Origin: Candidatus Gastranaerophilales bacterium
Lineage (GTDB): Bacteria; Cyanobacteriota; Vampirovibrionia; Gastranaerophilales; Gastranaerophilaceae
Length of the DNA: 5,228 nucleotides
Assembly (NCBI GenBank): GCA_900752845.1
Contig: CAADWU010000122.1
Span: 1 to 5,228 of the forward strand
Reading direction: 5' to 3'
The number at the start of each line of letters is the position of its first letter. Position 1 is the stretch's first letter. Made by a program: the position numbers and the translations under genes. Shown here in pieces: positions 1 through 4,327 of this stretch. Below the pieces are notes generated by a model, which saw only the letters and a program-made list of their open reading frames with translations, made no database searches and was not told the origin of the DNA.

Positions 1-675
1 ACAGCCGGTATTTTGCAGGCATTTGCACTGTTTTTACATAAAGCCTCCGAATACTGCGGCAACGAGCTTATGAAAGGCGAAGAATTTACTAATGAAACAG
101 ACGTAAAAAAAGTCGCAGAAAACATGGTTAAGAAGAATAAGCTTAATGTAAAAGTAGATTTTATTGATAAATATAATATAAAGAATTATTCAAAAGATAT
201 TCAAGAAGCGTTAGGACCAGTCGCAAGAGGAGAAAATGCTTTCTATTCTGACAACTGTAAACTTGCAGTAGCTCCAAAATCAAAACCTTCACTTATACTT
301 CATGAACTGGGACATGCCATAAATGCACATAAAGGCAAATTCTTGAAAATGCTTCAAAAATCACGTATGTATGTTTCTGCCGTTCCGACAGCATTACTTG
401 TTCTCAACGGACTATTCAAGCGAAAAGATGACAAGCCGAACTTTATTGAACGTAATGCAGGGATAATAGGATTTGCCTCATTCCTGCCTACAATTGCAGA
501 AGAAGGTCTTGCTTCAATACGAGGTGTTAAAGCAGCGAAAGCAACTCTGGGAAAATCCGTAAACTTAAGTCCGTTAAGACGTAACTATTTATTTGCGTGG
601 ATGACATATGTAATTGCAGGCTTAGGACTTGGTGTTGCTGCAAAACAGGCAATTATAGAAAATAATAAGCAATAA
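1..675 (+). CDS. membrane-associated zinc metalloprotease-like protein, 5' end cut by window
   Basis: The frame is open from base 1 (Thr-Ala-Gly-Ile-Leu...) to the TAA at 673-675, so the gene very probably begins upstream. A TTG at 13 is only a nominal start; I number residues from it. The key motif is HELGH at residues 97-101 (301-315), the HExxH zinc site of gluzincin peptidases. About 60 residues later EGLAS (E164-S168) resembles the ExxA[D/S] element that supplies the third zinc ligand, Glu, in M48-like and YugP-like peptidases. Hydrophobic stretches lie at about 119-135, 148-161 and 192-211, so the protein looks membrane-embedded, with a hydrophobic segment or hairpin between the two metal-site elements. 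The N-terminal 95 residues are mostly hydrophilic and Lys-rich. The substrate is unknown. It ends directly in a terminator and so is the last gene of its unit. The metallopeptidase fold is likely; the exact family is unresolved. Confidence 0.72.
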   Translation, partial: TAGILQAFALFLHKASEYCGNELMKGEEFTNETDVKKVAENMVKKNKLNVKVDFIDKYNIKNYSKDIQEALGPVARGENAFYSDNCKLAVAPKSKPSLILHELGHAINAHKGKFLKMLQKSRMYVSAVPTALLVLNGLFKRKDDKPNFIERNAGIIGFASFLPTIAEEGLASIRGVKAAKATLGKSVNLSPLRRNYLFAWMTYVIAGLGLGVAAKQAIIENNKQ

Positions 676-701
676 AAAAAGAGCTGTTAAAGCTCTTTTT
701 T
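675..701. terminator. bidirectional intrinsic terminator between metalloprotease gene and tRNA-Pro
   Basis: GAGCT (681-685) pairs with AGCTC (691-695) around a 5-nt loop GTTAA. The stem is extended by six A's on the left (675-680) and six T's on the right (696-701), giving 11 possible pairs. Because the flanks are A-tract and T-tract, each strand yields a hairpin followed by a U-run. It can therefore end the plus-strand protease transcript, whose stop codon touches the hairpin, and the minus-strand tRNA transcript, whose CCA ends 3 nt away. Confidence 0.88.
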
Positions 702-704
702 AAA

Positions 705-781
705 TGGTCGGGATGACACGATTTGAACGTGCGACCCCCTCGTCCCAAGCGAGGTGCGCTACCAAGCTGCGCCACATCCCG
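705..781 (-). tRNA. tRNA-Pro (anticodon UGG)
   Basis: Read on the minus strand this is a complete 77-nt cloverleaf. The acceptor stem CGGGATG/CATCCCG is perfect (775-781 with 709-715), followed by discriminator A and an encoded CCA (705-707). The D arm is GCGC-AGCTTGGTA-GCGC. The anticodon stem CCTCG/CGAGG encloses loop CTTGGGA, with anticodon TGG at 745-747 and G at position 37, as usual for tRNA-Pro. The variable region is 5 nt. The T arm GCACG-TTCGAAT-CGTGT has one G-U pair. UGG can read all four CCN codons if U34 is suitably modified. The gene has its own promoter and terminator and looks monocistronic. Confidence 0.97.
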
Positions 782-813
782 ACGGGGTATATCACCGATA
801 GGCGACAAAATTT

Positions 814-842
814 ATTCTAAAATAAACAAAATTTGATGTCAA
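814..842 (-). promoter_or_regulatory. sigma70-type promoter of tRNA-Pro
   Basis: On the minus strand a perfect -35 TTGACA (837-842) lies exactly 17 bp from TAGAAT (814-819), which matches the -10 consensus at 5 of 6 positions. Transcription would start near 807, giving a pre-tRNA leader of about 25 nt to be removed by RNase P. This is the best promoter match in the window, as suits a stable RNA gene. Confidence 0.85.
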
Positions 843-893
843 TAGGAAAATTCTATTTATATATTTACTTTAGTTACTAAAAATACAGAATTG

Positions 894-922
894 TTGACTT
901 GGTCTTAATTTTATAATACAGT
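894..922 (+). promoter_or_regulatory. probable promoter of yidC-queA
   Basis: TTGACT (894-899) is spaced 17 bp from TACAGT (917-922), which keeps the most important -10 bases (T1, A2, T6). A perfect TATAAT sits at 912-917, but it is only 12 bp from TTGACT; it would need the poorer TTGTTG (891-896, 15-bp spacing) as its -35. Start points would be near 924-930, leaving about 40 nt of untranslated leader. The region clearly has promoter character; which pair is used cannot be decided by eye. Confidence 0.6.
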
Positions 923-951
923 TTTAAAAGAGAGATTTTACACTATTAAAT

Positions 952-955
952 GAGG
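952..955 (+). promoter_or_regulatory. ribosome binding site supporting the yidC TTG start
   Basis: GAGG lies 10 nt before the TTG at 966. A second purine run, AGGG (959-962), is only 3 nt away and too close. An in-frame TGA at 951-953 overlaps this site, so no start farther upstream is possible, and the next in-frame ATG is inside the first membrane helix. TTG at 966 is therefore the start. Confidence 0.6.
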
Positions 956-965
956 ATTAGGGAAA

Positions 966-2054
966 TTGGATTTTACAACTTTAACTATTGAAGCACTAAA
1001 AGCGTTAGCTTCTATTGTAGGAAATTACGGATTTGCAATTATATTATTAACTGTTGTTATAAGACTTGCTATGTGGCCGTTAAACGTTTCACAGCAGCGT
1101 TCTATGAAAATGATGCAAACTATGCAGCCTAAAATTAAGGCGATCCAGGACAGATACAAAAGCGATCCGCAAAAGATGCAGCAAAAACTTATGGAATTTT
1201 ATAAAGAGAACAAATTCAACCCTATGGGCGGATGTTTGCCTTTATTAATTCAACTACCTATTTTCATTCTTTTATATACAGCATTAATGAGCCCTCAATT
1301 TATTCAAATTGCTGGTGATACATCTTTCGGCTTTTTAAGCAGACTTGATACAACATTGAGAGCTACAGCAGGACGTTCTTATGACGGCACTTTCGGTGTT
1401 TCTCAAAACGATACTTTTGCACTTGGCAAAACCGCAACTGTTTATCTTCCTGATGAAACTCTTGAAAACGTTAAAGTTAAAGATCCAAACAAAGCTATTG
1501 AAATTCAAGGAGATTTTAAACCAGGTGAAAATATTGATTTTAAAATTGATTTAGACCACCTCAATTTAAAATTCGCTCAGCTTGACCAAATCCAAAAAGC
1601 TGAAATTGCAGTTACAGATATGACAAATAAAGAAATCGAAAATGTTACATTTACAAAGCAGGGAACTGTTTTGGCGGCATCTGTTCCGACTACTGCCGCT
1701 TCAAGGTCATTCCACTGGGATGTATTTGTTTTGATTGCATTATTTGCGTTGACTATGTTTGCTTCTCAAAAAGTAATGATGGCATCTCAAAAAAGCAAAG
1801 ATGCACAGCTTGATCCTACACAGGAAGCTATACAAAAATCAATGGGAACATTTATGCCGATTATGATTATCGGTACATTCGTGATAATCCCTATTCCTGC
1901 CGGAGTTTTGCTTTACCTTGTAACAAGCAATGTTATTCAGATTTTACAAACAGTAATTGTAAATAAACAAATTGATAAAGAACAAGAACGTGCAGGTATT
2001 TTAGCAAGTGAAACAGACGTTGCGGATGCTAAAAAAATTCAGCCTAAAGATTAA
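966..2054 (+). CDS. yidC: membrane protein insertase YidC/Oxa1/Alb3 family, cyanobacterial-like
   Basis: This insertase places and folds membrane proteins in the cytoplasmic membrane, alone or with SecYEG. In 362 aa it has the five-helix core. TM1 is at about 15-38, with Arg33 in TVVIRLAMWPL, the conserved groove arginine of the family. A charged cytoplasmic helical hairpin follows at about 40-85 (QQRSMKMMQ...KIKAIQDRYKSDPQKMQQ). TM2 is at about 89-108 (GGCLPLLIQLPIFILLYTAL), TM3 at about 251-270, TM4 at about 295-311 and TM5 at about 311-332 (PAGVLLYLVTSN). It lacks the extra N-terminal helix and periplasmic domain of proteobacterial YidC. Residues about 111-249 form a large insert on the outer face, rich in beta-like sequence, where most bacterial YidC have a short loop. 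The C-terminal tail is short and mixed-charge. The start codon is TTG. queA follows 17 bp downstream, probably in the same operon. Confidence 0.96.
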   Translation: MDFTTLTIEALKALASIVGNYGFAIILLTVVIRLAMWPLNVSQQRSMKMMQTMQPKIKAIQDRYKSDPQKMQQKLMEFYKENKFNPMGGCLPLLIQLPIFILLYTALMSPQFIQIAGDTSFGFLSRLDTTLRATAGRSYDGTFGVSQNDTFALGKTATVYLPDETLENVKVKDPNKAIEIQGDFKPGENIDFKIDLDHLNLKFAQLDQIQKAEIAVTDMTNKEIENVTFTKQGTVLAASVPTTAASRSFHWDVFVLIALFALTMFASQKVMMASQKSKDAQLDPTQEAIQKSMGTFMPIMIIGTFVIIPIPAGVLLYLVTSNVIQILQTVIVNKQIDKEQERAGILASETDVADAKKIQPKD

Positions 2055-2071
2055 TAAACGAAAGAAATAAA

Positions 2072-3124
2072 ATGCTTTTATCTGAATACGATTACAATTT
2101 ACCTGAAGAATTAATAGCGCAGATGCCTGCTGATAAGAGAGATAACTCGAGAATGATGGTTCTTAACCGAAAGGATAGAACCATTTCTCATAAGCATTTT
2201 TATAACATTGTTGATTTTATTGATAAAGATACGCTTCTTGTAATGAACAATACTAAAGTTCTTCCTGCACGTCTTATCGGACACAAAGACACAGGGGCAA
2301 AGATTGAGGTATTTTTATTAAAACAAGCAGAACAACGGCTGCGCTTGTGGGATGTTTTAATAAAGCCTTCCAAACGCATCAAGCCTGACACAATTATTAA
2401 AATAAGCGATGAACTATCTGCTCGTGCAATTAAACGTCTGGAAGAAAACGGTGAATGGCTTGTTGAATTAATCTATGATGATGATAACATTCTCGATGTA
2501 CTGCATAGAAACGGTAATATACCGCTTCCACCGTATATTGAAAGAAAAATGGCAAACGATGATTTAAAAAAACTTGATTTTGAGCGTTATCAAACAGTTT
2601 ATGCAAAAGATGAAGGCTCTGTTGCAGCTCCAACAGCAGGATTACATTTTACTCAGGAAATTCTTCAAAATCTTCAGGACAAAGGCGTAGAAATTGCTTA
2701 TGTAACTTTAAACGTAGGTCTGGGAACATTCAGACCGGTTCAGTGCGAAAACGTTCTTGAACATAAAATGCATTCTGAAACTTTTGAAATCTCTGAAAAA
2801 GCAGCAGAACAAATTAACAGGGCAAAAAAAGAAGGTAAAAAAATAATTGCAGTAGGCACAACAACTGTCAGAACATTGGAAACAGCTTTTCAAAAATTCG
2901 GCTGCATAAAACCTTGTCAAGACCATTCTGAACTGTTTATTTACCCTCCATATGAATTTAAAGTTATTGATAATCTTATAACAAATTTTCACCTGCCAAA
3001 ATCAACACTTTTAATGCTTGTAAGTGCTTTAGCGGGAAAAGATTTTATCTTTGAAGCTTATAAAGAAGCTATTGAAAACAAATACCGCTTTTTCTCTTAC
3101 GGTGATTGCATGTTTATTAACTAA
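2072..3124 (+). CDS. queA: S-adenosylmethionine:tRNA ribosyltransferase-isomerase QueA
   Basis: The enzyme transfers and isomerises the ribosyl group of SAM onto 7-aminomethyl-7-deazaguanine at position 34 of GUN-anticodon tRNAs, giving epoxyqueuosine, the second-last step of queuosine synthesis. At 350 aa it has the normal family length. Family blocks are present in order: N-terminal YNLPEELIAQMPADKRDNSR (8-27), MNNTKVLPARLIG (58-70), PLPPYI (151-156), the strongly conserved VAAPTAGLHFT (184-194), LNVGLGTFRPV (213-223), HKMHSE (231-236), AVGTTTVRTLE (260-270), NFHLPKSTLLMLVSA (305-319), and a C-terminal YRFFSYGDCMFI. The ATG at 2072 is preceded only by a weak GAAAG (2060-2064), consistent with translation following yidC in one mRNA. 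The 3' end overlaps the convergent regulator gene by 8 bp and no terminator is visible. No tgt or queG is in view. Confidence 0.97.
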   Translation: MLLSEYDYNLPEELIAQMPADKRDNSRMMVLNRKDRTISHKHFYNIVDFIDKDTLLVMNNTKVLPARLIGHKDTGAKIEVFLLKQAEQRLRLWDVLIKPSKRIKPDTIIKISDELSARAIKRLEENGEWLVELIYDDDNILDVLHRNGNIPLPPYIERKMANDDLKKLDFERYQTVYAKDEGSVAAPTAGLHFTQEILQNLQDKGVEIAYVTLNVGLGTFRPVQCENVLEHKMHSETFEISEKAAEQINRAKKEGKKIIAVGTTTVRTLETAFQKFGCIKPCQDHSELFIYPPYEFKVIDNLITNFHLPKSTLLMLVSALAGKDFIFEAYKEAIENKYRFFSYGDCMFIN

Positions 3125-3437
3125 GAAAACCCTTTAATATATTATAAATATCTGTTAATTTTTCGCAGTTATCATCTATAAGTTTAGAAAGCTCTTTTTT
3201 CATATCAGTCGGATTTAGTGGATAATATTCAAAATCAAAAAGCTGTTTAGGTGTAACTGACAGTTCGTTACAAAGTTTTTCAAGCGTATCAGCTGTAACA
3301 AAATTAGTTCCACATTCAATAAACGATAATGAACGACAGTTAAAGTCGAGTTTTTCAGCAAGTTCTTCCTGAGTTAACCCCTTCAACTCTCTATAATATT
3401 TAATTTTCTTACCAAGTTTCTTTTTAATTTCGTTCAT
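3117..3437 (-). CDS. small XRE-family helix-turn-helix transcriptional regulator
   Basis: This 106-aa protein has a typical lambda-repressor-like HTH_3 domain at about residues 6-67. KKIKYYRELKGLTQEELAEKL forms helices 1-2, NCRSLSFIECGTNFVTADTLEKL carries the recognition helix and helix 4, and CNELSVTPKQLFDFE ends the domain. The recognition helix reads C-R-S-L-S-F-I-E rather than the common S-x-x-I-S-x-I-E. The C-terminal 35 residues are acidic/amphipathic (MKKELSKLIDDNCEKLTDIY) and may mediate dimerisation. No enzymatic or ligand-binding domain is present. The ATG at 3435-3437 is preceded by AAAGG (3445-3449) at suitable spacing. It is divergent from the pilin-like gene and convergent with queA. 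By position it may repress itself and the pilin gene; this is inferred. Confidence 0.9.
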   Translation of the reverse strand: MNEIKKKLGKKIKYYRELKGLTQEELAEKLDFNCRSLSFIECGTNFVTADTLEKLCNELSVTPKQLFDFEYYPLNPTDMKKELSKLIDDNCEKLTDIYNILKGFLS

Positions 3438-3447
3438 TCATTTACCT

Positions 3448-3463
3448 TTGATATTATTGTCAA
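3448..3463. promoter_or_regulatory. imperfect inverted repeat in the regulator's leader
   Basis: TTGATATT/ATTGTCAA is an imperfect palindrome (6 of 8 positions symmetrical, perfect TTGA...TCAA ends). It lies between the regulator's -10 and its ribosome site, a position from which a bound protein could repress the gene. This is suggestive only; AT-rich DNA makes such repeats common. Confidence 0.3.
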
Positions 3464-3467
3464 TTAT

Positions 3468-3495
3468 TTTATACATTAATTAAACATATTGTAAA
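3468..3495 (-). promoter_or_regulatory. promoter of the XRE regulator
   Basis: On the minus strand TTTACA (3490-3495) is 16 bp from TATAAA (3468-3473); an alternative -10, TAAAAT (3466-3471), gives 18 bp. Transcription would start around 3460, about 20 nt before the ATG, leaving room for the AAAGG ribosome site. The -35 overlaps the pilin -35 (3489-3494) on the opposite strand, so the two promoters are back to back. Confidence 0.6.
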
Positions 3496-3517
3496 TTACT
3501 ATATAGTATGTTATGAT
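3489..3517 (+). promoter_or_regulatory. promoter of the pilin-like gene
   Basis: TTGTAA (3489-3494) is 17 bp from TATGAT (3512-3517), a good sigma70-type pair. The start point would be near 3523-3525, giving a leader of about 32 nt that contains the strong SD at 3542-3549. The spacer holds the perfect palindrome described separately. Confidence 0.65.
3497..3508. promoter_or_regulatory. perfect 12-bp palindrome, candidate operator
   Basis: TACTATATAGTA is perfectly self-complementary. It sits inside the 17-bp spacer of the pilin promoter and directly upstream of the regulator's -35 (3490-3495). One bound dimer could block pilin transcription and also affect the regulator's own promoter. The length and symmetry suit an XRE-family dimer. 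A second perfect palindrome, TACATGTA (3517-3524), lies at the pilin -10/start-site boundary. Confidence 0.45.
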
Positions 3518-3541
3518 ACATGTAGGTTAATAAATGTTTTT

Positions 3542-3549
3542 AAGAGGAG
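3542..3549 (+). promoter_or_regulatory. strong ribosome binding site of the pilin-like gene
   Basis: AAGAGGAG with 7-nt spacing to the ATG at 3557 is the strongest Shine-Dalgarno match in the window. It fixes the start, which matters because the leader peptide is unusually long for a simple type IV prepilin. Confidence 0.8.
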
Positions 3550-3556
3550 TACTTTT

Positions 3557-4288
3557 ATGAAAAAATGGTTTACATTGGCAGATGCTACTAAGCAGCTTTC
3601 CGGTTTAAAAGAAATCCGTTACTGTGCTTTTACTCTTGCAGAAGTATTGATAACTTTAGGTATTATAGGGGTTGTTGCAGCTTTATCTCTGCCAAGCATG
3701 ATAAATAATTCTAATAAAAAAGAACTAGCCACAGCTTTCCAAAAACAATATTCAGTTCTGTCACAGGCGGTTTTAAAGGTTAAATACGAAGATGATTTAC
3801 CCATTGATTTTTCAAACTACAATTATAAATTTCATAATATACTCGCAAAACAGTATAAAGTTCTTCAAGACTGCGGGAGTATAAACGGTAATACCGGATG
3901 TATTTTGAAAGATATAGACGGAAAATTCAGTTATTATAAGAATTTTACCGGCGGCACTTTAGATAGAAGCTATTTTGATGACGGAGGATTTATTACAGCA
4001 GACGGAACAACACTTCTGTTTGAACAAGGCTCACAATCAGAAGTGACAGGAATTCTTGTGACAGTTGATGTGAACGGATACAGAAAAAGACCGAATAAAA
4101 TGGGATACGATTTATTTATGTTCCAGATAACAAAAGAAGGAAAAGTGCTGCCAATGGGAGGCGAAAATACACATTTAAAAAATAGTAAAGAAACATTATG
4201 TTCTAAAACATCAAATTCAAATTTAAACGGATATACTTGCGCATATTATGCTTTATCAGATAAAGATTATTTTAAAAATTTAAAATAA
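3557..4288 (+). CDS. type IV pilin / type II secretion pseudopilin-like protein
   Basis: This 243-aa protein has the class III prepilin signature at residues 24-50: A|FTLAEVLITLGIIGVVAALSLP, with Glu at mature position 5 (E29) and a hydrophobic helix of about 20 residues. A PilD-type peptidase would cleave after Ala24, which replaces the usual Gly at -1. The 24-residue leader is long and contains an earlier F5-T-L-A-D that resembles the true FTLAE. The globular part has four cysteines (C106, C115, C215, C228), possibly two disulfides. A D/N/G-rich C-terminal segment, VDVNGYRKRPNKMGYDLFMF (170-189), is a pattern I associate with pilin-like proteins of gut Melainabacteria. It could be a minor pilin or a pseudopilin; its partners are not in the window. 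It has its own promoter and strong SD, and no terminator is visible before the next gene. It is likely controlled together with the divergent XRE gene. Confidence 0.9.
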   Translation: MKKWFTLADATKQLSGLKEIRYCAFTLAEVLITLGIIGVVAALSLPSMINNSNKKELATAFQKQYSVLSQAVLKVKYEDDLPIDFSNYNYKFHNILAKQYKVLQDCGSINGNTGCILKDIDGKFSYYKNFTGGTLDRSYFDDGGFITADGTTLLFEQGSQSEVTGILVTVDVNGYRKRPNKMGYDLFMFQITKEGKVLPMGGENTHLKNSKETLCSKTSNSNLNGYTCAYYALSDKDYFKNLK

Positions 4289-4309
4289 CTACAATTATAT
4301 CTTTGTTTA

Positions 4310-4318
4310 TGGTAAAAT
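4310..4318 (+). promoter_or_regulatory. extended -10 promoter of the AGCS transporter gene
   Basis: TGGTAAAAT combines an extended -10 TGn with TAAAAT (4313-4318, 5 of 6 to consensus). The best-placed -35 (TACAAT, 4290-4295, 17-bp spacing) is poor, as extended -10 promoters allow. The start point would be about 4324-4326, only 2-4 nt before the ATG at 4328. Confidence 0.5.
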
Positions 4319-4327
4319 CATACTGAA

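Noticed and set aside
782..965. Hidden gene or small RNA in the 184-bp tRNA-yidC gap
   Set aside because: No frame with a start and ribosome site was found; the divergent promoters explain its content.
950..991. 13-codon ATG frame before and into yidC as a real gene
   Set aside because: It is too short and overlaps yidC; kept only as a possible translational modulator.
2055..2071. preQ1 riboswitch or other leader before queA
   Set aside because: Only 17 bp separate yidC and queA, which is not enough, and no aptamer-like sequence is visible.
2200..2992. Three minus-strand open frames antisense to queA (2200-2391, 2430-2633, 2708-2992)
   Set aside because: They lie wholly inside a well-conserved queA, encode Cys/Phe-rich low-complexity products with no recognisable domain, and have no convincing start signals.
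3080..3108. Weak inverted repeat (ACCG...CGGT) near the end of queA as a terminator for the XRE gene
   Set aside because: Only four clean base pairs, a long loop, a bulge and an interrupted T-run; it is coding sequence of the conserved QueA C-terminus.
3458..3463. Perfect TTGACA (minus strand) upstream of the XRE gene as its -35
   Set aside because: The matching -10 would fall at about 3435-3440, on the start codon, and reads TGAATG. The TTTACA/TATAAA pair farther upstream fits better.
3619..3804. Minus-strand open frame antisense to the pilin N-terminus
   Set aside because: It is the reverse shadow of the conserved prepilin helix and has no ribosome site or recognisable domain.
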